16,425 bases of DNA from Parvularculaceae bacterium (lineage in GTDB: Bacteria; Pseudomonadota; Alphaproteobacteria; Caulobacterales; Parvularculaceae), in assembly GCA_027080545.1 (NCBI GenBank), contig JALWRV010000288.1, positions 1 to 16,425 of the forward strand, in the 5' to 3' direction. Positions 1 through 6,371 of this stretch are shown here, piece by piece. The notes under the pieces were generated by a model. The model searched no databases. It was given only the letters and a program-made list of their open reading frames with translations, and was not told the DNA's origin. Within the stretch, counting starts at the first letter, position 1; each line of letters opens with the position of its first letter. The position numbers and the translations under genes were made by a program.

Positions 1-36
1 GGGTATATGGGACTGTCACACGCTTTCGTCACCTGC
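1..36. repeat. Direct repeat of part of the DUF6090-like gene (copy A)
   Basis: Bases 1-36 match bases 796-831 in the same orientation, with mismatches at 4, 23 and 28 only. Weaker similarity may continue to about base 47 with small gaps. The other copy lies inside the intact DUF6090-like gene, around codons 187-198, so this is duplicated coding sequence rather than an intergenic repeat family. Confidence 0.75.
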
Positions 37-90
37 CCCCACCAAAGTCGCCGCAATTTGTGCAATTGTACGAAAAGCTTCGAACTCCAT
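1..90 (-). pseudogene. Broken, chimeric remnant of the neighbouring membrane-protein genes
   Basis: An ATG at 90, only 2 bases past the stop of the gene at 93-578, opens a 24-codon frame. It reads MEFEAFRTIAQIAATLVGAG and ends soon after at a TGA. The TIAQ...G pattern resembles the start of the gene at 93-578 (TIAQLSLANIG), so this looks like the first residues of a diverged paralogue. The rest, bases 1-36, is nearly identical (33 of 36 positions) to bases 796-831 inside the DUF6090-like gene; in a different frame it encodes QVTKACDSPI against QVMKSCDSPI. The simplest reading is a recombination or deletion junction near bases 37-50 that joined two paralogous genes and broke the frame. More of the DUF6090-like copy probably lies beyond the left edge. 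A genuine 24-residue peptide is possible but less likely. Confidence 0.45.
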
Positions 91-92
91 GA

Positions 93-578
93 TTATTTTC
101 GCACTTCCAGCAACAAAACAAAATTGTGAATTCCAATCGCCAGCTGTTGCAATAAACCAAGAATAAAAACGGTTTCCAGCCATGGAATTACCGCTGCCGC
201 TGCCAGAAACTGGCTAAGAAGAAACAGAAAGCCAATTGGTGCTGTAATCTTGTGCGAGCCGAATAGCCCGCCGTTCTGTATTACCACTTTGACGAAACCG
301 ATAAAATTGATCAAATGCAATACGCCAAGAATCAAATTTGACAGCCGCCAAACGGTTTCCGTTGATGCAATTTCCAGATTTAATATGCCGGGAACAAAGC
401 TGCCCGCCAACGCCGTTAACGGCGTTACGATCATGGCATAAAATTGTGCCTTCTCATGCCCCGACCATTGACTTTCCACACGCCTGCCAAATACCAGTAC
501 AATGCCTATAAATCCGATATTCGCCAAAGATAATTGGGCGATGGTCATCAATATGTCATTACTCGCCAGTTCTGTCAT
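93..578 (-). CDS. Small multi-pass membrane protein of unknown function
   Basis: A 161-residue, strongly hydrophobic protein with four or five predicted membrane spans (about residues 11-31, 47-66, 78-100, 112-131 and 134-157). The short loops include a GRR motif after the first span, which suggests an inside-positive loop. No catalytic motif, signal peptide or domain that I can name is visible. The ATG at 578 lies 6 bases after the stop of the upstream DUF6090-like gene, with a weak AGGA about 12 bases before it, so the two are probably translated from one message. A broken paralogue begins 2 bases after its stop, suggesting that this family is locally duplicated. The role is unknown; co-transcription with other membrane proteins suggests an envelope function, but that is inference only. 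Confidence 0.8.
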   Translation of the reverse strand: MTELASNDILMTIAQLSLANIGFIGIVLVFGRRVESQWSGHEKAQFYAMIVTPLTALAGSFVPGILNLEIASTETVWRLSNLILGVLHLINFIGFVKVVIQNGGLFGSHKITAPIGFLFLLSQFLAAAAVIPWLETVFILGLLQQLAIGIHNFVLLLEVRK

Positions 579-584
579 ATCAGT

Positions 585-1391
585 TTAATTTCCTACTGCT
601 CGAATGGGCACCTGCACGGAAGAGGAAGGATCTCGCCCTAATTCTTCATCAATCATGGCTTGCAGCTGGGCGATGGCGATGAGGCGATTACGGGCAACGA
701 AGGTGGCGACTGTCATGGTCGACATCCAATATCGTAGCTCTTTCATAAGGACATCATTTTGAGCGATATTATCAATGATAGCGCGCGCCCGCGCAGGGGA
801 TATGGGACTGTCACACGATTTCATCACCTGCTCGTCCAAGAAGGTGCTCTCATAGCAAGTTTCCCAAATATAATTCTGGACACTTAACGGTATTTCGCCG
901 CGCACATGCTCCCGATAGGCCGGATATTCAACAACCGCCCTTTGTGTGGTCGTACTATAATAATAGGTGAGTAATTGACGTAATTCCACATTTTGAATCA
1001 GACCAAGCTCCCCCGCACTCCGCATCTCATCAAAGGTAGTTATTTTCGGATATAATTCATTCACCTGACTGGCTTGAAAATAAGCCAAGAGCACGTCCCA
1101 CGCTTTTTGTTGCTCAACGAGCCCCGTTTCCCCATAGGCAAGACCCACGTCACCATAGTCCCTCACCTCACGCCAAAACGCCATTCTTCCATTTGCTGAT
1201 AGGTGATCTGATGTGAGATCCGCATATAAGCGCTCAAGATATTCATCACCGCGTGCCCGGTCTTCGCGCGCTTCATTCCAATTGCTCACCTGCAAACCCA
1301 CAAACACACCGACCACGACGATGAGAAAGTCGAGAAAAATGGCGGTCCATTCCTGATTTTTGAAATGGTTTATGACACGGCGTAGGATCAT
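585..1391 (-). CDS. DUF6090-like single-span membrane protein
   Basis: A 268-residue protein with one N-terminal membrane span (about residues 16-35) followed directly by GLQVSNWNE (32-40). This hydrophobic-helix plus (A/G)LQ(I/V)(S/N)NWNE pattern is typical of the DUF6090-like family, whose function is unknown. The remaining 220 residues are mixed and mainly helical, probably one soluble domain on the far side of the membrane; I see no catalytic signature. The start codon overlaps the stop of the Pr6Pr gene by 4 bases (ATGA, 1388-1391) with a GAGAGAG purine run upstream, indicating translational coupling. The downstream small membrane protein follows after 6 bases. Codons 187-198 recur as a fragment at bases 1-36, so the gene has or had a second local copy. 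Family membership is judged from the N-terminal motif and should be confirmed by profile search. Confidence 0.75.
   Translation of the reverse strand: MILRRVINHFKNQEWTAIFLDFLIVVVGVFVGLQVSNWNEAREDRARGDEYLERLYADLTSDHLSANGRMAFWREVRDYGDVGLAYGETGLVEQQKAWDVLLAYFQASQVNELYPKITTFDEMRSAGELGLIQNVELRQLLTYYYSTTTQRAVVEYPAYREHVRGEIPLSVQNYIWETCYESTFLDEQVMKSCDSPISPARARAIIDNIAQNDVLMKELRYWMSTMTVATFVARNRLIAIAQLQAMIDEELGRDPSSSVQVPIRAVGN
796..831. repeat. Direct repeat (copy B, inside DUF6090-like gene)
   Basis: This is the partner of bases 1-36 (33 of 36 identical, same orientation). It encodes the QVMKSCDSPI segment of the DUF6090-like protein. Confidence 0.75.
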
Positions 1392-2041
1392 GGGGTGTCT
1401 CTCTCATTTGATTTTGAAAGCAGGCGCCCCAAGCCGATGAAAGCGGCTCCACCCACTGCATAGAATGCAGTAAATCCGGCCATATTGATCAAAACCGCGG
1501 CCATGCCCAATTCTGTGATATTCATAAACGGATAGGGGTAGACCCCGCTTAAAGCCCCGCGAATAATCGTGAAAACCCCATAGAGGAATGGGAAAATAAT
1601 CCAATAGGGAATATGGCCGAAGCGCATGGGGCGCTTAGGGGCAAAGAAAAACCAGTCCAACAAATATAAAGCCGGCATGATGGTATGGAAGGATATATCC
1701 GTGACTAATTGTATGCCTTTCGGCTGCCAAAGCCGGGCAAGCATGGTGTGATAGACCGCAGCGACCACGAAAATATATAGGGCAATCGCCGCCCGCACCG
1801 CGGGTTTTTCAAAAAATCTATGCAGTTTTGTAGTTGGCGCGAGAAACGGCGCTGTCAAAGCCAAGGTCGCCAAGATATTCGTCAAAATCGTAAAATAACC
1901 GAAATAATAGAGTGTCGCGGCAAAAATATTGGCATGCTCACCGCTCATGAGGACATCGACATATTGGATAAATACCGCCGCCCAACCAATGAGAGCCGCG
2001 AATATTCTGAATGGGGTTTTATATTGCGAGATTTCAGCCAT
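1388..2041 (-). CDS. Pr6Pr family integral membrane protein
   Basis: A 217-residue polytopic protein with about six membrane spans. Its motif order matches bacterial Pr6Pr proteins, distant relatives of the eukaryotic FAR-17a/AIG1 family: FGYFTILTN (47-55), RFFEKPAV (75-82), a conserved histidine at 119 (SFHTIMPALYLLDW region) and RGALSGVYPYPF (161-172). The eukaryotic AIG1/ADTRP relatives hydrolyse fatty-acid esters of hydroxy fatty acids using a Thr and a His; T51 or T54 and H119 could be the counterparts here, but that is inference and the bacterial function is not established. The ATG at 2041 has a good ribosome site (GAGGGG, about 5 bases upstream). It is the first gene of a probable operon with the DUF6090-like and small membrane genes, and lies 62 bases downstream of xth on the same strand. 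Confidence 0.85.
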   Translation of the reverse strand: MAEISQYKTPFRIFAALIGWAAVFIQYVDVLMSGEHANIFAATLYYFGYFTILTNILATLALTAPFLAPTTKLHRFFEKPAVRAAIALYIFVVAAVYHTMLARLWQPKGIQLVTDISFHTIMPALYLLDWFFFAPKRPMRFGHIPYWIIFPFLYGVFTIIRGALSGVYPYPFMNITELGMAAVLINMAGFTAFYAVGGAAFIGLGRLLSKSNERDTP

Positions 2042-2103
2042 CTTTGCCCCTCGAAATTAATTTTCTTAATCCTGATCTTTCCTACCATGCGCATTGCGTG
2101 TGC

Positions 2104-2904
2104 TTAAAGGCTCAAATGCAGGCTTACTGGCGCATGATCCGACGGTTTTTCCCAAGATCGGACATCCTCATGGATATGAAACCCGTCTAATCCGCGCAAA
2201 AGAGCCGCCTTTTCCAAATCCGGCGTCACCCAAATATGGTCGAGACGCCGCCCACGATTAGAAGCCCGCCAATCCTTGGCGCGGTATGACCACCAAGAAA
2301 ACAGCTTTTCCGGCTCTGGTCGAATGGCCCGGGCGACATCCACCCAGCGCCCTGCTTTTTGCGCCGCAACAAATTTTTCCACCTCGATTGGCGTATGCGA
2401 CACCACTTTTAATAATTGTTTGTGGGACCAGACATCGTCCTCCCCCGGCGCCACATTCAAATCTCCCACCAAAATAGATTTTTTCGGGGGGCTATGGGTA
2501 AACCACCCGGTCAACGCATCAATAAATTCCAATTTCTGCGCGAATTTATCATTCTCTTCCGGGTCTGGCACATCACCACCAGCGGGAATGTAGAAATTAT
2601 GTACCCAAATATTATTTTCCAACAGGGCAGCGATATGGCGCGCATCATCATTTTCGCCAAACTGCTTCTTTTCCACCTTCCGGAATGGGATTTTTGAAAC
2701 AATGGCTACCCCATGATAAGCTTTTTGCCCGTGTACAGCCAGATGCTGATATCCCGCCCGCTCAAAAGCCTTGGCCGGGAACTGGTCCTCAAGACATTTT
2801 ATCTCCTGCAGACACAGCACATCCGGCCCATGCTCAAGTAAAAATTTCTCCACCTGTCCGATCCGCAAGCGAACGGAATTAATGTTCCAAGTCGTAATTT
2901 TCAT
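2104..2904 (-). CDS. xthA: Exodeoxyribonuclease III (AP endonuclease, ExoIII/XthA family)
   Basis: A 266-residue metal-dependent nuclease of the endonuclease/exonuclease/phosphatase fold, the usual length for the family. It would cut DNA at abasic sites and remove 3'-blocking groups in base excision repair. All expected catalytic positions are visible: N7 in TWNINSVR, E34 in LCLQEIKC, Y105 in NFYIPAGG, D148 and N150 in GDLNVAP, D222 in RRLDHIW and the D256-H257 pair in SDHAPV. The start is fixed by the invariant MKITTWNINS opening. It follows the GST gene after 8 bases, so the two are probably co-transcribed. The six bases before the ATG are all C, and the only purine-rich candidate ribosome site (GAGAAAGG) lies about 15 bases upstream inside the GST gene. 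Placement near lolA and ftsK is a common alphaproteobacterial arrangement. Confidence 0.97.
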   Translation of the reverse strand: MKITTWNINSVRLRIGQVEKFLLEHGPDVLCLQEIKCLEDQFPAKAFERAGYQHLAVHGQKAYHGVAIVSKIPFRKVEKKQFGENDDARHIAALLENNIWVHNFYIPAGGDVPDPEENDKFAQKLEFIDALTGWFTHSPPKKSILVGDLNVAPGEDDVWSHKQLLKVVSHTPIEVEKFVAAQKAGRWVDVARAIRPEPEKLFSWWSYRAKDWRASNRGRRLDHIWVTPDLEKAALLRGLDGFHIHEDVRSWEKPSDHAPVSLHLSL

Positions 2905-2912
2905 GGGGGGAA

Positions 2913-3533
2913 TTATGCCTTTCTCGGATCGGTCTCACAAAATGCATCGCTCGACAATATAGGCCTAACCCAATCCGCTAATGCCGGATAACGGTCAGCC
3001 CAGTTTAAAAAGCCGAGGCGAAAATCAAGATAGTCGAGACTGACCCCGAAGGCGATTTCAACAATCGAGATATTTTCCACATCAATATGCGGCACCCTAC
3101 CATGAATGGATTGTTCCATACAGGCCAACGCCTCCTCAATGCCGCGCCTTCGGCGCTGTTGCCAATGGGCCGATTGTTCATTTTCTGGCCGTACAGATTC
3201 CAATCGCCATGCCACCCCATGATCCAGCACCCCCAGCGCCAAGCCATATAATCGCTGGCCTTCAAATTCAGGCGCATCGGCCAAATTAAAAAGGTCACGC
3301 CCTTTTCCCGAATGATTAAAATAATGGATGATGCTGGTGCTATCAAATAGCGCCCTGCCATCATCAAGCACCAAACTTGGTACCTTGCCCAAAGGATTAG
3401 CCTCACGCAATGGGCGCGGATCATCCAGCGGATTGACCATTTCCAGGGTTAGGCGATCCAGCCATTGATGATGGCGCGCCACCAATAATGTATTGCGCGC
3501 ATAGGGGGATGTGGGCGAATAAAAAAGCTGCAT
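2913..3533 (-). CDS. Glutathione S-transferase family protein
   Basis: A 206-residue protein with an N-terminal thioredoxin-like domain and a C-terminal helical domain, normal for cytosolic GSTs. It opens with MQLFYSPTSPYARNTLLVAR; the SPTSPYAR loop is the usual glutathione-activating region. NPLGKVPSLVLDDG (46-59) includes the cis-proline before the third strand and FDSTSII (63-69) is the gamma-glutamyl-binding motif. I place the start at the ATG at 3533 rather than the ATG at 3551 because AAAGGA sits about 6 bases before it, whereas the upstream in-frame ATG adds six residues absent from the family and lies over that ribosome site. The physiological substrate cannot be read from sequence. 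It precedes xth by 8 bases, which may tie it to oxidative or electrophile stress, but bacterial GSTs occur in many contexts. Confidence 0.92.
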   Translation of the reverse strand: MQLFYSPTSPYARNTLLVARHHQWLDRLTLEMVNPLDDPRPLREANPLGKVPSLVLDDGRALFDSTSIIHYFNHSGKGRDLFNLADAPEFEGQRLYGLALGVLDHGVAWRLESVRPENEQSAHWQQRRRRGIEEALACMEQSIHGRVPHIDVENISIVEIAFGVSLDYLDFRLGFLNWADRYPALADWVRPILSSDAFCETDPRKA

Positions 3534-3629
3534 GATCTTTCCTTTAACCATCTCAATAGTGAATATTCATCACAAGACCGTCTTTATTTTTCTGTCCTTT
3601 GATCGCTAATCTGGCCTATATCATATTTC

Positions 3630-4403
3630 ATGTCTTGGGACTTTCTTCTTAATGACGCTTTGACCAATCCTTGGATTGCATTCTTACTGATTGTAACCAG
3701 CTTTATGGGATCGGCAATCACCGCGAGCTTCAGTCTCGGCGGCGGTATTTTATTGATTGCCATGATGAGCATTTTCATGCCAGCCAATGCCATCATTCCT
3801 GTCCATGGGGCGGTGTTGATGGGCTCCAATGCCGGACGCGCAACTCTATTGAACAAATCCATAGATTGGTCCGTCGTGTTCTGGTTTGCCATTGGCATTG
3901 CCCTTGGGGCTGTCGTCGGCGCACAAATTGTTCTTTCCTTCCCGGCGCAATTTATCCGCATCGCCATCGCTTTATTTGTGCTTTATTCCCAATGGGGCAA
4001 AGGCTTTGGTAAAATTAAGTTTGGCCGTCATGGGTTGATAATGGCAGGCATTATTTCTGCAATTCTCACCCTCATGGTGGGGGCAACAGGTCCCTTCATA
4101 ACCGCCATTCTAGCCGGGCGCAAAAGCCTAAACCGGGTGCAAATGGTGGCCACCGCCGCGGCCAGCCTTGGGCTTAACCACCTTGTTAAAGTAATCGTTT
4201 TTATCGTGGCGGGGTTTGTCTATGGCCCTTGGCTAGGCTTGATCGGGGCGTCAATCTTGGCCGGATTTTTTGGCACATGGCTGGGCACAAAATTATTGCA
4301 GCGCTTTGAAGAAAAACAATTTCGCACCATTTTGAAATGGTTGCTCAGCACCCTTGCCCTCTACCTATTATTCCTCGCCATTAGCGAGATCCGGGCCGGG
4401 TGA
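3630..4403 (+). CDS. TauE/SafE-family sulfite/anion exporter-like permease
   Basis: A 257-residue inner-membrane protein with about eight spans arranged as two related halves. The first half carries a glycine-rich segment (SFSLGGGILLIAMMSIFMP, about 33-51) followed by NAIIPVHGAVLMGSNAGRA, and the second half has the matching glycine-rich MVGATGPFITAILAGRKSL. These are hallmarks of the TauE/SafE (DUF81) permeases. Characterised members move sulfite, sulfoacetate or related organosulfur anions, but the family is broad and there is no sulfur-metabolism gene nearby, so the substrate is unknown. The ATG at 3630 has no clear Shine-Dalgarno sequence, so it may be poorly or unusually initiated. It diverges from the GST-xth pair and converges with the unknown gene at 4409-5011, leaving only 5 bases between the stops. 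Confidence 0.9.
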   Translation: MSWDFLLNDALTNPWIAFLLIVTSFMGSAITASFSLGGGILLIAMMSIFMPANAIIPVHGAVLMGSNAGRATLLNKSIDWSVVFWFAIGIALGAVVGAQIVLSFPAQFIRIAIALFVLYSQWGKGFGKIKFGRHGLIMAGIISAILTLMVGATGPFITAILAGRKSLNRVQMVATAAASLGLNHLVKVIVFIVAGFVYGPWLGLIGASILAGFFGTWLGTKLLQRFEEKQFRTILKWLLSTLALYLLFLAISEIRAG

Positions 4404-4408
4404 TGATC

Positions 4409-5011
4409 TCAAAACAGATTGAAACTCCCGCCGACAATACCCACTGGCCAACGCCCCATTTCAAACAGTTTGAATTTGGCTTGGAAACAATGGCTGGACG
4501 GCTCAAAGTCAGGATCATTAGCCGCCACCACCAATGATAAGGCCGCATTATGACAGGCCTGAATGGCCGATCCCGCAGCAATATTTTGCAACGGTTCGGT
4601 GCTTACATCCCAAAGGGCTGCGGCCTCATTCATGGCATTTTTAATCGCTTGGCCCGCCGCATCCGCAATCATGGTCAATCCGATCTGTAATCCTTCTTCA
4701 GAAATATGCGCCAGCGCCCGAAGCCCCAAATCTGTTCGCGCCAACTCTTCCGCCTCCCAAGCAGGATTATTCCAATCAAGCGTTTCGGCTGAAAGCGCCG
4801 CATCTTCCCAATCTACCAGCTGGGCGATTTCACTATCAGGAAAACCCAACCGATCCAGATAGGCGCGCGCCAAGGCTCGCTCATGGGGGGCCAAAGGCTC
4901 TCCTAGATGAGAAAACCAATCCACATCCTCAAAGCTGGCCGCAAAACGCTTTAGCCCCGCAAGGCTAGGCATTTCCCGCTCCAGCGCCAGTAAATCCACA
5001 TCAGCATCCAT
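4409..5011 (-). CDS. Conserved hypothetical protein, about 200 residues
   Basis: A soluble, acidic, alanine- and tryptophan-containing protein that is largely helical, with no signal peptide, membrane span or recognised domain. The N-terminal part is rich in Asp/Glu (DLLALEREMPSLAGLKRF, then a DW-rich region). The C-terminus ends in a striking aromatic and glycine stretch, FEMGRWPVGIVGGSFNLF, which looks like a conserved terminal motif. I place the start at the ATG at 5011 because GGAG lies 8 bases upstream; the longer frame can begin only at a TTG at 5035. It faces the TauE/SafE gene tail to tail and is separated from the proposed small RNA by a strong terminator (5122-5151), so it should have its own promoter within 5012-5120. 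I do not recognise a function. Confidence 0.8.
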   Translation of the reverse strand: MDADVDLLALEREMPSLAGLKRFAASFEDVDWFSHLGEPLAPHERALARAYLDRLGFPDSEIAQLVDWEDAALSAETLDWNNPAWEAEELARTDLGLRALAHISEEGLQIGLTMIADAAGQAIKNAMNEAAALWDVSTEPLQNIAAGSAIQACHNAALSLVVAANDPDFEPSSHCFQAKFKLFEMGRWPVGIVGGSFNLF

Positions 5012-5121
5012 TCTCGGCACTCCAAACCCATCCAAGAGCCCTATCTATGCGCTCAAGGTGATGGCATCAATCGTAAAACGTCACCCCTTTGGGGGCTCAT
5101 GCTGGCCCACCCCTCTCTGAT

Positions 5122-5151
5122 AAAAAACGCCCGGCCTTCTCAGGCCGGGCG
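5122..5151 (-). terminator. Intrinsic terminator, minus strand
   Basis: A perfect 10-bp GC-rich stem (5128-5137 with 5142-5151) closes a 4-base loop (5138-5141). On the minus strand it is followed by six T (A-run at 5122-5127) and then TATC. This is a textbook rho-independent terminator for transcripts coming from the right. It lies about 210 bases after the lolA stop, farther than expected for a simple lolA terminator, which is one reason to suspect a separate transcript here. Confidence 0.9.
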
Positions 5152-5275
5152 CAATCTCACGCTCTGAAATCAGCGCTCTACCGGGAGGGGAAATCCGGTG
5201 GCGCGAGGCGAATAGGACCAGCAAGCGGGGGGCGACGCGGGTCCTGATGAAACGTGCCTCTCAAGCGTACTGTCA
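5122..5275 (-). ncRNA. Candidate structured small RNA between lolA and the conserved hypothetical gene
   Basis: The minus strand of this non-coding stretch folds well by eye and ends in a strong terminator. Visible pairings are: a closing stem ACGCTTGAGA (5268-5259) with TTTCAGAGCGT (5169-5159), 10 pairs with one bulge; GGC with GCC around 5258-5256 and 5210-5208; an apical AGGACC (5245-5240) with GGTCCT (5219-5214); and on the 3' side ACCGG with CCGGT nested inside GCGC with GCGC (about 5204-5173). The result is a long closed stem, an open central region with a 3'-side hairpin, and an apical stem, broadly reminiscent of 6S RNA, although the roughly 110-base core is short for 6S. It lacks the SRP-RNA GGAAGGAAGC motif. 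No strong promoter is evident; the 5' end is a guess. It could also be structured 3' UTR of lolA. Confidence 0.45.
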
Positions 5276-5359
5276 CCTTAACGCATCACTCAAGAAAATT
5301 TCAAGTTACAGAAAAGATAATATTGGACTGCGACAAAATAACATCACCGAAATAGGGCG

Positions 5360-6217
5360 CTAATGATCCCGGGTAAAGCTGCCCCCAGCCTCTGGCACTC
5401 GAAACTGGCTGGCGGCAATTCTCTCGCCCAGCTTTATATCTTCTAAATCCAGAATGGTAACATTGTTTGACGGATCAATCACCGCCCACCGCCGCAACAC
5501 CAAATCCGGCGCCTCAAACACCAACACCAATTCGCCTTCCGTTTCTTCATCGCTGGATGTTAAGCCAATGCTTACCGAGCGGCTTGTGCGCGTCACATCA
5601 TTGAGAACCATCTGATCACTTTTAATCTTCTTGCTCAGCAAAAAGCGCAATGGGGTGCGTCGCAACGGATAGGAATCGGTAATACCCAGATCCTTGTCAT
5701 GGATATAGACAATGCCCTGGGTGGCGACCACCAATTGCGGGTTGGGGGCCTCATATTCAACCCGCATCCGCCCGGGCCGTTTCAGCAACATCTGCCCAGC
5801 AGATACGGTGCCACTCGGGGCGGTCTGCACAAAATTGGCAGAAAATGTATCAATCCCCTCAATATAGTCGATCACCTTGTCTAAAATTTGCTCATCGGTG
5901 AGATCGGCAAAAACCACATCCCCTTCCGGTTCAGCAGAAAAATTCTCCAACCCATAGCTGCCCCCCTCCGCCTCATCGGAAAAAAGCGGCTCCGCATCAC
6001 CAACAGCCATTTCTGCTGGGGGCTCAACCCCCTCACCCCCATTGCGTAGTGCCTGCCCATCTTGCGCCGCCTCTTGTGGGGCCACCATCGCCACCGTCAC
6101 CGGTGTCGGGGCCTGGCCCCCTTCATCCCCAACAAGGGGGGCCTCCATCATTATGGGGGCCATGGACAAAGCCAGCGCACTCACCGCACCGCCTAAAATG
6201 GTTTGAAATCCGAGCAT
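5360..6217 (-). CDS. lolA: LolA-like outer-membrane lipoprotein carrier, with long N-terminal linker
   Basis: A 285-residue protein whose C-terminal 180 residues (from about LTDEQILDKV, 106 onward) match alphaproteobacterial LolA, the periplasmic chaperone that carries lipoproteins from LolCDE to the outer membrane. Recognisable elements are FSANFVQTAPSGTVSAGQM (125-143), LKRPGRMRVEYEAPNP (145-160), IVYIHDKDLG (169-178) and PLRFLLSKK. LolA is usually about 200 residues; here roughly 80 extra acidic, Pro/Ala/Gly-rich residues (26-105) separate the N-terminal hydrophobic segment from the domain. I choose the ATG at 6217 because the longer frame starts only at a TTG and AGGA lies 9 bases upstream of this ATG. 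The hydrophobic segment (about 5-25) resembles a signal peptide but lacks a positive charge before it. It sits 154 bases downstream of ftsK, the usual order. Confidence 0.88.
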   Translation of the reverse strand: MLGFQTILGGAVSALALSMAPIMMEAPLVGDEGGQAPTPVTVAMVAPQEAAQDGQALRNGGEGVEPPAEMAVGDAEPLFSDEAEGGSYGLENFSAEPEGDVVFADLTDEQILDKVIDYIEGIDTFSANFVQTAPSGTVSAGQMLLKRPGRMRVEYEAPNPQLVVATQGIVYIHDKDLGITDSYPLRRTPLRFLLSKKIKSDQMVLNDVTRTSRSVSIGLTSSDEETEGELVLVFEAPDLVLRRWAVIDPSNNVTILDLEDIKLGERIAASQFRVPEAGGSFTRDH

Positions 6218-6310
6218 ATTCTCACATCCTGACCGAGGGCCCCAATCGGCCCAGACCCCCAAACCATACCGAGAAAGGCCCGCAGAAGAAAGGAAAGAGC
6301 AGGGCTAAAT

Positions 6311-6325
6311 TGAGGCAGCGCCTCA
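6311..6325. other. Short perfect hairpin between ftsK and lolA
   Basis: TGAGGC-AGC-GCCTCA forms a perfect 6-bp stem with a 3-base loop in the 154-base gap between ftsK and lolA. On the minus strand it is followed by ATTTAG rather than a real T-run, so it is at best a weak terminator or a processing or stability element. Confidence 0.3.
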
Positions 6326-6371
6326 CAAATTTGTCATGTAAATTCCGCTTGCGCCAACCCTTGCACGAACC

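Larger units (their letters stand above)
5012..5359. other. Intergenic region of 348 bases without a protein gene
   Basis: No convincing open reading frame is present. From right to left it holds an AT-rich stretch (about 5280-5345) just past the lolA stop, the candidate structured RNA and its terminator (5122-5275), and an upstream region for the hypothetical gene (5012-5120). That last part includes a small CCCC/GGGG hairpin near 5082-5097 and no clear promoter. Confidence 0.7.

Noticed and set aside
3544..3551. TTAACCAT, a CtrA half-site-like 8-mer near the GST start.
   Set aside because: A single copy whose CAT is the complement of an in-frame ATG of the GST frame; chance occurrence is likely without neighbouring TTAA boxes.
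3584..3967. Minus-strand 127-codon frame across the start of the permease gene.
   Set aside because: Antisense shadow of the TauE/SafE gene, with no family motif and no good start.
5155..5275. SRP (4.5S) RNA gene as the identity of the structured intergenic region.
   Set aside because: The conserved GGAAGGAAGC-type apical motif is absent, and the fold has an open centre rather than the SRP domain IV hairpin.
6218..6262. Longer LolA start (TTG at 6262) adding 15 residues.
   Set aside because: A rare start codon, and the added WADWGPRSGCEN-like residues would place charged and polar sequence before the signal segment; the ATG at 6217 has a usable ribosome site.
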